The notes beneath the pieces are model-generated. The model was given only the letters and a program-made list of their open reading frames with translations, did no database searches and had not been told where the DNA came from. DNA of 64,000 bases from an uncultured Collinsella sp. GTDB lineage: Bacteria; Actinomycetota; Coriobacteriia; Coriobacteriales; Coriobacteriaceae. Positions 27,311 through 36,078 of this stretch are shown in pieces. The stretch spans positions 1-64,000 of the forward strand of contig CABVDH010000003.1 in NCBI GenBank assembly GCA_902497065.1, written 5' to 3'. Position numbers and translations under genes: made by a program. Each line of letters starts with the position of its first letter. The first letter of the stretch is position 1.

Positions 27311-27922
27311 CTAGCTATTAAACCCGTTGAACTTGAGATAGCTCATCAAGTAAGCCTTCGAAACAAAGGATGAAACCGCGCTGCGCACAAGCAGCGACTC
27401 ACGCGTTACCTGATGCGCCGTATCGGGAACCGGCGTCTGCTCGACAGAAAACACCGAACGAATCGATGCCTCGAGCTGATCAACCACATAGTCGAAGGCC
27501 GTCGGGGCATCGTAGCTCAAACGCTGAATGTTAAAGAGTGCCTGCACCGCAGCAATAGGTAGCACCTGCTTAAAGATGCAGATAGCGATCAGGCGGGCAA
27601 TCTGCTCGCGGCCATATTGCTTTTTGACCGGAGCAGGCACCAGGCCAACCTTTACGTAGTTATTGATCATCGATGGCGTAATGATAGGCTGCTCAACGCA
27701 AAGGGACAGCGGCTCCATCCACAGCGCAACATACTCAATGACCTGGTCGCGGTAGAGCGTCACATTGGGCAACTGGTCATAGCGCGGCAGACTCAACGTA
27801 TTGAGTTTGCGTACGATATCGGACTGAATAAATGCATCGGGCAGCACAGTGGGCTGAATATCCTCAGGCTTAATGCTGACCGATGTATCGGACATCGGGA
27901 TAACGCGTTTGGCGTGGTTCAT
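27311..27922 (-). CDS. DUF1836 domain protein, MerR-like HTH regulator
   Basis: The central ITPSMINNYVKVGLVPAP followed by KKQYGREQIARL is the DUF1836 signature and has the shape of a MerR-type helix-turn-helix with wing. ATG 27922 follows CGGAGG. The protein has 203 residues, with no membrane segment. Its own promoter and the degV promoter share a long palindromic motif, so it is the obvious candidate to bind it; the ligand is unknown. Confidence 0.85.
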   Translation of the reverse strand: MNHAKRVIPMSDTSVSIKPEDIQPTVLPDAFIQSDIVRKLNTLSLPRYDQLPNVTLYRDQVIEYVALWMEPLSLCVEQPIITPSMINNYVKVGLVPAPVKKQYGREQIARLIAICIFKQVLPIAAVQALFNIQRLSYDAPTAFDYVVDQLEASIRSVFSVEQTPVPDTAHQVTRESLLVRSAVSSFVSKAYLMSYLKFNGFNS

Positions 27923-27955
27923 AAGGATCCTCCGTTCATTTATATATTGTATTCT

Positions 27956-27986
27956 ACGTTATCTAGTTTTGCATACCACATAGTCG
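27956..27986. promoter_or_regulatory. Second copy of the degV operator in the DUF1836 promoter
   Basis: Matches the degV site at 24 of 31 positions, including the unbroken core TATCTAGTTTTG; one half-site is degenerate. On the minus strand a -10 box TACAAT lies at 27951-27946, so the motif covers the -35 position: an arrangement expected for autoregulation. Confidence 0.65.
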
Positions 27987-27993
27987 CCAAGTA

Positions 27994-28035
27994 AAAGTGG
28001 TTGGACAGCACATTGATACACCGTCCAACCACTTT
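27994..28035 (-). terminator. Terminator of trxB
   Basis: 13-bp perfect stem AAAGTGGTTGGAC/GTCCAACCACTTT (27994-28006 with 28023-28035), ending in TTTTA on the minus strand. Confidence 0.8.
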
Positions 28036-28075
28036 GTTAAAAGATAACAACCTTACATAAGATATATTATCGTAC

Positions 28076-29014
28076 TTATCCGCGTAGGAAAGCGTATGCG
28101 CTGGTTGCTGCTATGGCTCCGTCCGAAACGGCGGTCACAACCTGGCGTAAACGCTTGGAACGGATATCGCCAGCTGCGAATAAGCCGGGCGTACGGGTAG
28201 CCATCCAATCGTCGGTAAGGATGCCGCCGTCGGGAGCCAGATCGACGAGATGCTCAACAAGTTCGGTATGTGGCTGCGTCCCCGTAAAGACAAAAATGCC
28301 AAATGAGCCAGGTTCAAAGATCTCGGCATACGTCTTGCCGCTCGCATTATCCTTAAACGTAATTGTCGTGGGCATCGCTTCACCAGAAAGCTCAACAATA
28401 CTAGTTTGGTACCTAACTGAAATATTGTCCTTAGCAAGCACCTTATTCACAACGCCCTCGGGTGCACGGAACTGATCGCGACGCAGCACGATGGTCACGC
28501 TGCTGGCAATGTCGGACAGGAACAGCGCCTCCTCGCATGCCGAATTGCCGCCTCCGATAACAAAGACCTGCTTGCCACGGAAGAACATGCCGTCACACGT
28601 CGCGCAATACGAAACGCCACGACCGCGATACGTGTCCTCGCCAACAAAACCCGCAGGACGCGGCGTGGCGCCCATGCACGCAATGACGCTCTTGGCCACC
28701 GTGTCGCCCATATCATGATGGATAGTAAATTGAGCCGCATCGGCATCGTAATCGACGCCTGTTACCATACTCCATTCAACCTGAGCCCCCAGGCCTTCAG
28801 CATGCTGTTGGAACCGCTCACCAAGTTCGGCGCCGCTCAGCAGTGGAATACCAGGATAATTCTCAATCTCGTTGCTCGTGGCAATCTGTCCGCCCGACAT
28901 GACCTGCTCAAGGACAGTCGTCGTTAGGTTGGCGCGCGCCGCATAAATGGCGGCAGCATAGCCCGCGGGGCCGCCGCCGAGAATCGCAACATCGATTGTC
29001 TGATCGGTAGTCAT
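28076..29014 (-). CDS. trxB: Thioredoxin-disulfide reductase
   Basis: FAD- and NADPH-dependent reductase of thioredoxin. The FAD motif GGGPAG is at 13-18, the redox-active CATC at 137-140, the NADPH motif GGGNSACEEA near 158 and the second FAD motif GLFAAGDIR near 280. ATG 29014 is used, with GAGAGGA 7 bases upstream; an in-frame start 25 codons earlier adds no homologous sequence. 312 aa, normal. The gene is divergent from the glycosyltransferase. Confidence 0.95.
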   Translation of the reverse strand: MTTDQTIDVAILGGGPAGYAAAIYAARANLTTTVLEQVMSGGQIATSNEIENYPGIPLLSGAELGERFQQHAEGLGAQVEWSMVTGVDYDADAAQFTIHHDMGDTVAKSVIACMGATPRPAGFVGEDTYRGRGVSYCATCDGMFFRGKQVFVIGGGNSACEEALFLSDIASSVTIVLRRDQFRAPEGVVNKVLAKDNISVRYQTSIVELSGEAMPTTITFKDNASGKTYAEIFEPGSFGIFVFTGTQPHTELVEHLVDLAPDGGILTDDWMATRTPGLFAAGDIRSKRLRQVVTAVSDGAIAATSAYAFLRG

Positions 29015-29132
29015 AAAGAGTCCTCTCATCGAAACGTTGTCGTTCTTTGCGCTCATACCCAAATTTACGTGAACGTGACACTCATGCACTACAATGATAA
29101 ATCCGTGTTACAACGTCGAAGGGGAGTTATCG

Positions 29133-30434
29133 ATGGATCAGACGCAGACGAGCGACGACGCTCACCTGCTCACGCACAGCACTCCCCAATCGGAGCAAAC
29201 CACGCTCTTGGCACAGCAAAAACCTCTCGTGACCATCGTGCACGCCTCGGTCGGCTCGGGTCACAAGGCCGCCGCAAATGCGATTGCGCAAGCATTCGAC
29301 CTCATCCGCGGCACCAATGGCATCCCCGAGGATGTTGAGATTGAAGTGCTCGATATCCTTGATTTTGGACGTATTAAATTCGACGGCAATAAGACCGCGG
29401 CTTCTTTTACGGGAGCCACGCGCCCCATTTACGACCTGACCTGGCGATATACGCTTACGGGACATCTTCTCTGGGGTGGCGGCACGGCATGGTCGCGAAT
29501 TATGTTCCCCGCCTTCAACGAATATATACGTAGCCGCAGGCCCATAGCCGTGGTCGCAACGCACATCACAGCAGCCAATGTTGCCGTGGGCGCCCGCGTA
29601 ATTACGGGTATCGATTATCCTGTCATCTGCGTACCGACCGACTACGAAGTCGAGGGCTGGTGGCCCCACAAGGACACCGATCTGTTCTGTGTTGCCAACG
29701 AATTTATGGCCGAAACGCTGCGACCGCGCAAGGTGCCCGAGGCAAAGATTCGCATTACCGGCATCCCTATTCGCGCCGGATTCGACACGGATTACGATCG
29801 CGAGGAAGAGCTGGCCAAGTTCAACCTCCCCACCGACAAGACCGTCGTGCTGGTAATGGCCGGTGCCAGCCTGCCTCAGCCGTACGTCCGCTTTCGCGCG
29901 GCGATGGACCACACGCTCCCCTTCCTGCGCAGCTTCGAAGACATGCACTTTGTCTTTTTGCCCGGCAAAGACGTGGAGTATGCCACCCGGCTGAAGACGC
30001 TCTTCGATGCCATGAAGCTCGAGAACGTCACGGTGCTGGACTATGTCGACGACATGGCGGCCCTCATGCACGGCTGCGACCTGGCAATCCTCAAATCGGG
30101 CGGACTCACGGTCACCGAGTGCCTATGCGCACATCTGCCGATGATCCTGCTGGGCAAGTCCTATGGCCAGGAAAAGGCCAACACCACTATGCTCACCGGC
30201 ATGGGCGCCAGCATGCACGTCACCACGGCACGAGAGCTCATCGTGACGTTGCGCCATCTCCACGATCACCCGGAGTCACTCAAGGCGCTGCTCATCAATG
30301 GCGAAGTGCTACGCCGCCCCCACGCAGCCGAAGACATCGCCATTGCCACCATGGAACTCGTAGGCAAACCCCAAAAGCGCAAGCGAGCCTTCTGCCGTTT
30401 CTATTGGGGCGGGAAGCCTGCGCATATCCGCTAG
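29133..30434 (+). CDS. MGDG synthase/UgtP-like glycosyltransferase
   Basis: GT28/GT4-like glycolipid glycosyltransferase. The N-terminal HASVGSGHKAAANAI is the MGDG-synthase motif that replaces the MurG glycine loop. CVPTDYEVEGWW, the FLPGKDVEYA region and the sugar-nucleotide motif LKSGGLTVTECL in the C-terminal domain also match. It probably adds sugars to diacylglycerol to make membrane glycolipids. ATG 29133 follows AAGGGGAG. The donor sugar and product length cannot be read from the sequence. Confidence 0.85.
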   Translation: MDQTQTSDDAHLLTHSTPQSEQTTLLAQQKPLVTIVHASVGSGHKAAANAIAQAFDLIRGTNGIPEDVEIEVLDILDFGRIKFDGNKTAASFTGATRPIYDLTWRYTLTGHLLWGGGTAWSRIMFPAFNEYIRSRRPIAVVATHITAANVAVGARVITGIDYPVICVPTDYEVEGWWPHKDTDLFCVANEFMAETLRPRKVPEAKIRITGIPIRAGFDTDYDREEELAKFNLPTDKTVVLVMAGASLPQPYVRFRAAMDHTLPFLRSFEDMHFVFLPGKDVEYATRLKTLFDAMKLENVTVLDYVDDMAALMHGCDLAILKSGGLTVTECLCAHLPMILLGKSYGQEKANTTMLTGMGASMHVTTARELIVTLRHLHDHPESLKALLINGEVLRRPHAAEDIAIATMELVGKPQKRKRAFCRFYWGGKPAHIR

Positions 30435-30447
30435 CGTCTTAACGTCC

Positions 30448-30551
30448 GCTGCTCGGCGGAAGCCGCCCTTATATCATTCCATGCTCAAACATTCTCGCTT
30501 CGCTGCGAAACTGCGCGTGGAACGATATAAGGGCGGCTTCCGCCGAGCAGC
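30448..30551. repeat. Long hairpin element 1 with conserved 36-nt core
   Basis: Arms of 33 nt (30448-30480 and 30519-30551) pair with one A-C mismatch. The loop contains a 36-nt core (30482-30517, beginning TGCTCAAACATTCTCGC on the plus strand) that is identical to the core of hairpin element 2 in reverse orientation. It starts 14 bases after the glycosyltransferase stop codon, with the core in the sense direction of that gene. No T tract follows. Confidence 0.85.
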
Positions 30552-30628
30552 TACGTTTACGTGCTAGCAACTATGCCAGATTCCCCACCATTAGAAGATA
30601 CAAAGGTGAAACCGGAAAATATAAATAC

Positions 30629-30677
30629 AGTAAGCCGACGCGACAAAGGGGGCGTCCCTTTGTCGCGTCGGCTTACT
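30629..30677. terminator. Strong hairpin, probable terminator
   Basis: Perfect 22-bp stem (30629-30650 with 30656-30677) with loop GGCGT. A T-rich stretch (GTTTTATC) begins ten bases after it, so termination is plausible but not classical. Confidence 0.55.
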
Positions 30678-30708
30678 AGAAAGATCGTTTTATCTCAAGC
30701 ATGTAGCC

Positions 30709-30806
30709 CTTTCGCCTGAGCCCCACACATATCGTCCCGCGCGCAGTTTCGCAGCGAAGCGAGAATGTTTGAGCACGGGACGATATGTGTGGGGCTCAGG
30801 CGAAAG
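30709..30806. repeat. Long hairpin element 2 with the same 36-nt core
   Basis: Perfect 31-bp arms (30709-30739 with 30776-30806). The loop 30740-30775 is the exact reverse complement of the core of element 1, while the arms are unrelated to those of element 1 apart from the ATATCGTCCC-like bases nearest the core. The core reads in the sense direction of the dut transcript. Confidence 0.85.
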
Positions 30807-30930
30807 CGGGATCCGTGCGCCCCTGCGAAGCGAGAATGTTTGAGCATGGAATGATATGTGTGAGAGGCGGGCGGGAGGGATGCGAGCACCCCCGCGAGAA
30901 TGTTTGAGCATGGGATGATATATAGACGGG
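30807..30930 (-). repeat. Two partial copies of the hairpin core
   Basis: On the minus strand, blocks of the form ATATC-T-CC-TGCTCAAACATTCTCGC recur, with GTTTGAGCA on the plus strand at 30838-30846 and 30902-30910. The spacing to element 2 is 71 and 64 bases, so these are quasi-tandem units. Neither copy has the second arm needed to form the long hairpin. Confidence 0.7.
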
Positions 30931-30961
30931 TCGGGCCGGTCAGCGGACAGTACGTAAACGA

Positions 30962-31405
30962 CTAAGCTACGCCGCTAGAACCGAAACCGCCGGCTCCTCG
31001 GTCGGTTTTATCTAGTTCTTCTACTTCTACGAGGTTGACCGTGGGGACTTCTTGGATGACGAGTTGGGCGATGCGGTCGCCTTTGTTGATTTGGATGTTG
31101 TTCTTGGGGTCGAGGTTGATGAGGATGACTTTGAGCTCTCCTCGATAGTGGGCGTCGATGAGGCCAGGAGTGTTGACTATGGACAGGCCTTGCTTAATGG
31201 CCAGGCCGCTGCGGGGCTGGACGAAGCCGGCGTAGCCGTCGGGCAGGGCAATAGCTAGGCCCGTGGAGACCAGACGACGCTCAAAGGGCTTCAGAATGCA
31301 ATCCTCGTTGGAACGCAGGTCAAGGCCGGCATCCGTGGGATGGGCGTATTTGGGAAGCTCGACGGTTGGGTCGAGACGCTTAATGTTAACGGTAATGTTG
31401 GACAT
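30962..31405 (-). CDS. dut: Deoxyuridine 5'-triphosphate nucleotidohydrolase
   Basis: Trimeric dUTPase that keeps uracil out of DNA and supplies dUMP. The five motifs are visible: [41 protein letters not shown] and the C-terminal [13 protein letters not shown] 31405 has AAGGTGA upstream. It lies four bases after nrdR, and both belong to deoxynucleotide metabolism. Confidence 0.96.
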   Translation of the reverse strand: MSNITVNIKRLDPTVELPKYAHPTDAGLDLRSNEDCILKPFERRLVSTGLAIALPDGYAGFVQPRSGLAIKQGLSIVNTPGLIDAHYRGELKVILINLDPKNNIQINKGDRIAQLVIQEVPTVNLVEVEELDKTDRGAGGFGSSGVA

Positions 31406-31409
31406 GAAA

Positions 31410-31853
31410 TCACCTTAGCTTGTCGAGCTCCTGCAGAAACTCATCGACATCTTTGAAATCGCGATAGACCGAGGCAAAGCGGATGTAGGCCACTTTATCG
31501 ATCTTGGCCAACCGCTTAAGAACCATATCGCCCAGCTCATGAGACGTAACGGCCGTGAGCGTACGGGAACGAAGCTCAACCTCTATATCGTCAATGATCT
31601 CGTTGAGCTTTTTAGTGTCGATATCTCGCTTGATCGTGGCGCGCATCAAACCGACCAGCAGCTTATTGCGATCGAACCGTTGCTTGGATCCGTCTGACTT
31701 AATGACCTCGATAGGGTCTTCACAACGCTCAAATGTCGTAAAGCGATAATTGCACGAGCAGCATTCGCGACGGCGCTTGATGGTGTTATTAGATTCCTGC
31801 ATGCGGGAATCAACGACGCGGGTATGTGCCTTGCCGCATTTGGGACAGCGCAT
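31410..31853 (-). CDS. nrdR: Transcriptional repressor NrdR
   Basis: Represses ribonucleotide reductase genes. An N-terminal zinc ribbon ([17 protein letters not shown] with the [11 protein letters not shown] second pair) is followed by an ATP-cone domain ([15 protein letters not shown], residues about 47-135). 147 aa, normal. It forms a unit with dut. Confidence 0.96.
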   Translation of the reverse strand: MRCPKCGKAHTRVVDSRMQESNNTIKRRRECCSCNYRFTTFERCEDPIEVIKSDGSKQRFDRNKLLVGLMRATIKRDIDTKKLNEIIDDIEVELRSRTLTAVTSHELGDMVLKRLAKIDKVAYIRFASVYRDFKDVDEFLQELDKLR

Positions 31854-31904
31854 GGTACCTCCTCTAAAACGATTACAAGGGTACCATGCGCAGCGCGATA
31901 ATGA

Positions 31905-32357
31905 TTACGAACGAGCAGGAACCTTAAGATGCGCACCGGCGGCGAGCGAACCATGCTCCAGATGATTGACGTTACGGATCATGTCGGAAGTCTCTTGCGT
32001 GGAAAGGCCTTCGATTGGATATTCCTCGGCAAGCGACCAAAGAGAATCACCAGACTGAACGCGAATGGTCTCATAGGTAACGTTGGAAACGGACTCGGCA
32101 TACGCGGCGTGACGAGCGCTAAAGACCGACGTAGCGAGGACAAAAAAGAGCGTGAGCGCAACGGCAACGGCGACGATCGTCGGAACCTTCAGGGCAACGC
32201 GGCCCGGCGCGGCTACAGCCTGCTGATTGCGAGCAGGCTTTACGGTCAAAGGCTGAAAGCCGGAGCGGCCACCCTGAACAACCGTAAAAGTGTATTCTGC
32301 AGACGTCTCGAGCTTAAGGGCGAGGTTTCCCTGGACCATATTCGTTGCGTTCATCAT
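31905..32357 (-). CDS. LysM-domain membrane protein, candidate SOS division inhibitor
   Basis: 150 residues: a cytoplasmic N-terminus (1-58), one membrane helix (about 60-82) and an extracellular LysM domain (about 97-147, IRVQSGDSLWSLAEEY). It is divergent from lexA across three SOS boxes, the arrangement of yneA and lexA in Bacillus, where YneA blocks division during DNA damage. The role is inferred from this arrangement and the domain. Confidence 0.82.
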   Translation of the reverse strand: MMNATNMVQGNLALKLETSAEYTFTVVQGGRSGFQPLTVKPARNQQAVAAPGRVALKVPTIVAVAVALTLFFVLATSVFSARHAAYAESVSNVTYETIRVQSGDSLWSLAEEYPIEGLSTQETSDMIRNVNHLEHGSLAAGAHLKVPARS

Positions 32358-32425
32358 GTTCTCCTCTCGCGTGTTTTGCTGAGAACAGTTTTATCAAGCC
32401 GCGCGGACAAAAATGTCTAGCGCGA

Positions 32426-32494
32426 GAACGAATGTTCGGTTATTATTATCTTCGAACAGTTGTTCCTGTCAAGCAAAATTCGAACATTTGTTTG
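32426..32494. promoter_or_regulatory. Three LexA (SOS) boxes between the LysM gene and lexA
   Basis: GAACGAATGTTC at 32426-32437, CGAACAGTTGTTCC at 32453-32466 and the slightly divergent CGAACATTTGTTTG at 32481-32494. All follow the Gram-positive GAAC-N4-GTTC pattern, so LexA should control both genes. Confidence 0.85.
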
Positions 32495-32517
32495 ACATGG
32501 GTAGAGAGGATGCCCTG

Positions 32518-33162
32518 ATGGCTCGCAAAATTACCAAGCGTCAGCAGCAAATTTACGACTTCATCAAGGAATATCAGCAGGAGAAGGGTTATCCGCCCAG
32601 CGTGCGCGAGATGGCTTCTGCCGTGGGCCTTTCCTCCCCCAGCACTGTGCACGCCCATCTATCTGCTCTGGAGGCGCGCGGGCTACTCAAGCGCGATGCC
32701 ACCAAACCGCGCGCCCTGGAACTCTTTAACGAGGACGGTTCCTCGGTCTCAATTTCTAAATCTGACGAGCCCACCGCACCTCGCGGAACGGTCTCGCTAC
32801 CGCTCGTTGGTCGCGTCGCGGCTGGGATTCCCATTCTGGCCGAACAGAATATCGAAGATACTTTTACTATCCCGACCGAAATCGCCACTGATCAGGGTTC
32901 CTTTATCCTTGAGGTGCATGGGAGCTCAATGATCAATGTCGGCATCTTCAATGGCGATTACATCATCGTCCGTGAACAAAAGAGTGCCATGAACGGCGAA
33001 ATTGTCGTGGCCATGATTGATGGTTCAGCGACCGTCAAGACGTTCTACAAGGAGCAGGGACGCGTACGCCTGCAGCCTGAGAATGACACCATGGAGCCTA
33101 TCTATGCAACGAATCCCGTTATCTTGGGCAAAGTCGTCGGCTTGATGCGCCGGTTCTCGTAA
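32518..33162 (+). CDS. lexA: LexA repressor
   Basis: SOS repressor. The winged-helix domain covers residues 1-70 (PPSVREMASAVGLSSPSTVHAHL). The autocleavage site is A102-G103, the catalytic serine S137 and the lysine K174. ATG 32518 follows AGAGAGGA at 32503-32510; the upstream in-frame extension lies in the operator region and is not coding. 214 aa, normal. Confidence 0.95.
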   Translation: MARKITKRQQQIYDFIKEYQQEKGYPPSVREMASAVGLSSPSTVHAHLSALEARGLLKRDATKPRALELFNEDGSSVSISKSDEPTAPRGTVSLPLVGRVAAGIPILAEQNIEDTFTIPTEIATDQGSFILEVHGSSMINVGIFNGDYIIVREQKSAMNGEIVVAMIDGSATVKTFYKEQGRVRLQPENDTMEPIYATNPVILGKVVGLMRRFS

Positions 33163-33866
33163 TGCAGAAACGCATCACCATCTTTGATACCGTCCGCGGG
33201 TTTACGATGATTTCAATGGCAGGTTTTCACGCTTGCTACGATCTTGCCTACCTGTACGGTTGGGATATGCCCTGGTTTACACAGACCGTCTTTCAAGACA
33301 TCTGGCGTGCCAGCATCAGCTGGGTATTCCTGTTTATCGCGGGTTGGATGTGCACGCTCTCACGCAACAATGCTAAACGAGCGGCCAAGTACGCTGCCGC
33401 AGCTTTGGTCGTCTGGATCGTAACAACGCTCGTATCGGTCGACGATTCAGTGAACTTTGGCATCATTTATTGCATGGCGGCGTGTACCGCTGTGGCAGCC
33501 GTAGCACGACCGATGCTTCAGAAAGTTCCCAGCACATGGGGCATTGCGATATGCCTCGCTCTCTTCGCAACGACATGGGGCATTCCGAAATCGACCTATT
33601 CATTCCCCTACCTGGCGTGGCTGGGATTTCCAAGCCCTGGGTTTATCTCAGGTGATTACTACCCCATCATCCCGTTTATCTTTATGTATCTTGCAGGATA
33701 CTTCGCCGCACATATAGCGCAGGGAATCGATAAAACCGCCCCAATCTGGGCCTACGCCAACCCCCTGCCGGCGCTCGCCAGCCTTGGACGTCATGCACTC
33801 CCCTTTTATCTGCTGCATCAGCCCATCATTCTGGGCATTTTGGAGCTCGTCTACTCGGTGCGATAA
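33162..33866 (+). CDS. Heparan-alpha-glucosaminide acetyltransferase-like membrane protein (DUF1624)
   Basis: About seven hydrophobic helices, starting with RITIFDTVRGFTMISMAGFH, which matches the DUF1624/HGSNAT-type acyltransferase start. GDYYPIIPFIFMYLAGY and the end LPFYLLHQP are also family-like. It probably transfers acyl groups to a sugar or cell-surface molecule. Its start shares one base with the lexA stop, and its 3' end overlaps the convergent hflX by 16 bases. Confidence 0.8.
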   Translation: MQKRITIFDTVRGFTMISMAGFHACYDLAYLYGWDMPWFTQTVFQDIWRASISWVFLFIAGWMCTLSRNNAKRAAKYAAAALVVWIVTTLVSVDDSVNFGIIYCMAACTAVAAVARPMLQKVPSTWGIAICLALFATTWGIPKSTYSFPYLAWLGFPSPGFISGDYYPIIPFIFMYLAGYFAAHIAQGIDKTAPIWAYANPLPALASLGRHALPFYLLHQPIILGILELVYSVR

Positions 33867-35140
33867 CGCTTGAGCCGCGGCGCGATACGGGCCGGAAGCT
33901 TCGCCACAATACGAACGCCGTCCTCAAGATATTCCTCGTGCAAAAGGGTTCCCTGCTCATGCACCAGCGTGATGAGGGCGCCCTCGCGATACGGGATATC
34001 AGCAGAGAGCAACACATCGGTAGCAGCCGCCTCACGAGCAATACGGTCGACGAGATCGTCGAGTCCCTCGCCCGTCTGGGCCGAGAACAGCACGGCCTCG
34101 GGATAGCGACGACGGAAGCTCATTCGATCAACGCTATCGAGAAGATCGATTTTATTGAACACCGTAAGCGTCAAACGCTCGCCGGCACCGATCTCGTCAA
34201 GAACGCGATCGACTGCCTCGAGCTGGCGCTCGTAGTCCTCGTCAGAGGCATCCACAACTTTAAGGATCAGATCGGCACCAAGAACCTCAGACAGCGTCGA
34301 TTTAAAGGCATCGACGAGACCATGCGGTAGCTTTTGAATAAAGCCAACGGTATCGGTAATCGTCATGCCGCGACCGCCGGGCAGGCGATACGAACGCGTC
34401 GTCGGGTCGAGCGTAGCAAACAGCTTGTCCTGCGAAAGTACCGTAGAGCCGGTCAGGCGATTGAGCAACGTCGATTTACCGGCATTGGTATAACCGGCTA
34501 ACGCGACGCGAAACGCCGGTGACTCAATGCGGCTCTTGGACTGGACATCGCGACGCTGTTCAACCTGCTTAAGCTCACGACGAAGCGCGGCAATCTTATT
34601 GCGAATCAAGCGACGGTCAACCTCGAGCTGGCTTTCACCCTGGCCAAAGCGCGAACCGATGCCGCCACGCGTCTGCTCCTTGGCAAGATGGCTCCACATG
34701 CCGCGCAGACGAGGCAACAGATATTGAAGCTGCGCCAGCTGTACCTGCAGGCGTCCCTCACGCGTCTGAGCATGCAGGCCAAAGATATCCAGAATCAGTG
34801 CTGTACGATCGATAATCTTTACCGGCTCGCCCACGGCTTTCTCCAAATAGGATTGCTGCGAGGGCGTCAGATCGTCGTCGAAGATAACAACATCGACATC
34901 CATGCGATGCACCAGGCCGCACAGCTCTTCAACCTTACCGGAACCGATAAACGATTTTGGATACGGCTTAACCAAACGCTGTGACAAACGCGCCACGCAC
35001 TGGGCGCCAGCCGTATGGGCCAGGCGCTCAAGCTCGTCAAGCGAACGATCGAGCGGCCATGCATTGTCGCGCCACTCAACACCAACTAATATGGCACGCT
35101 CGGGCTCGGGTGCCGTGGGAACAAGGGGGAAACGGGCCAT
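33851..35140 (-). CDS. hflX: Ribosome-splitting GTPase HflX
   Basis: GTPase that rescues stalled 70S ribosomes. The N-terminal HflX domain (about 20-180, with GSGKVEEL and RTALILDIF) is followed by the G domain: GYTNAGKSTLLN, DTVGFI, NKID, and SAQTGEGLD. 429 aa. It overlaps miaA by one base (TAATG), the common miaA-hflX pairing. Confidence 0.94.
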   Translation of the reverse strand: MARFPLVPTAPEPERAILVGVEWRDNAWPLDRSLDELERLAHTAGAQCVARLSQRLVKPYPKSFIGSGKVEELCGLVHRMDVDVVIFDDDLTPSQQSYLEKAVGEPVKIIDRTALILDIFGLHAQTREGRLQVQLAQLQYLLPRLRGMWSHLAKEQTRGGIGSRFGQGESQLEVDRRLIRNKIAALRRELKQVEQRRDVQSKSRIESPAFRVALAGYTNAGKSTLLNRLTGSTVLSQDKLFATLDPTTRSYRLPGGRGMTITDTVGFIQKLPHGLVDAFKSTLSEVLGADLILKVVDASDEDYERQLEAVDRVLDEIGAGERLTLTVFNKIDLLDSVDRMSFRRRYPEAVLFSAQTGEGLDDLVDRIAREAAATDVLLSADIPYREGALITLVHEQGTLLHEEYLEDGVRIVAKLPARIAPRLKRYRTE

Positions 35141-36078
35141 TAGGCAGCCTCAATACGATGCAGGATGTCCTCAACGACCTCATCGATCGTAAACTCGTCC
35201 ATATCAAACCACACGATACGGTCATTGCGCTTAAACCACGAAAGCTGACGTTTGGCATAGCGACGCGAACGCATCTTGATGAGTTCGCGAGCCTCATCCA
35301 TAGAAATCACGCCATTGAAAGCATCAATGATCTCTTTATAGCCAATTGCCTGCATCGAAGTCAGGGCATCTCCCAGCCCCTGGTCCATAAGACCGCGAAC
35401 CTCATCGACAAGACCCTGCTCAAACATCATATCGACACGCAGGTTAATGCGCTCGTAGAGCACCTCGCGATTACGCGTCAGACCAAACCATAGAGCATGA
35501 TAATGCTCGCGCGGAACACTAAACTGACTTTTTTGCTGTGCATAGGAAATACCATCATCATGCATCTCGAGCGCACGAATCACACGGCGCACATTATGGG
35601 GATGAATAACAGCAGCCGATTCTGGGTCGCGCTCGGCAAGCAGGGCATGCAGCTCTTCCTCGCCAATACGCTCGGCAAGCTCCTGATAGCCCATACGACG
35701 ATCGTCCTCAAGTTCACCCGAAGGAAAATCCATTTCATCGAGGGCGGCCTTGAGATACAGCCCCGTACCTCCGCAAAAAACCGGCAGACAACCCGAACCA
35801 AGGAGACGTTCAACATGCGCGCGAGCGTCAGCCTGATAAAGCGCAGCAGAATACGCCACACCCGGCTCTACAATGTCGACGAGACGCAGCGGCGCCGTAC
35901 ACTCATCGGGCGCCATCTTTGCGGTACCGATGTCCATGCCGCGATAGATTTGCATCGCATCGCACGACAGCACTTCGGACGAAAGACGAGCTGCCAAACG
36001 GTCGGCAACATCACTCTTACCAACCGCCGTCGGACCGACGATCGCAACGGCGGAAAGTCCTGCCCTGGGAGAAACCAT
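35140..36078 (-). CDS. miaA: tRNA dimethylallyltransferase
   Basis: Adds the dimethylallyl group to A37 of UNN-reading tRNAs. The P-loop GPTAVGKSD is at residues about 15-23, with the DAMQIYRGMDIGTAK substrate motif and FCGGTGLYLKA. The 312-aa length is normal. Coupled to miaB by a TAATG overlap, so both steps of ms2i6A synthesis are in one unit. Confidence 0.95.
   Translation of the reverse strand: MVSPRAGLSAVAIVGPTAVGKSDVADRLAARLSSEVLSCDAMQIYRGMDIGTAKMAPDECTAPLRLVDIVEPGVAYSAALYQADARAHVERLLGSGCLPVFCGGTGLYLKAALDEMDFPSGELEDDRRMGYQELAERIGEEELHALLAERDPESAAVIHPHNVRRVIRALEMHDDGISYAQQKSQFSVPREHYHALWFGLTRNREVLYERINLRVDMMFEQGLVDEVRGLMDQGLGDALTSMQAIGYKEIIDAFNGVISMDEARELIKMRSRRYAKRQLSWFKRNDRIVWFDMDEFTIDEVVEDILHRIEAA

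Noticed and set aside
30690..30911. Small minus-strand frames of 64-73 codons
   Set aside because: They are translations of the tandem hairpin-core repeats (LKHSR recurs), not proteins.
30448..30930. CRISPR-like array from the repeated GAATGTTTGAGCA blocks
   Set aside because: Only four irregular copies in two orientations, spacing 64-71 or more, flanks that form hairpins, and no cas genes.
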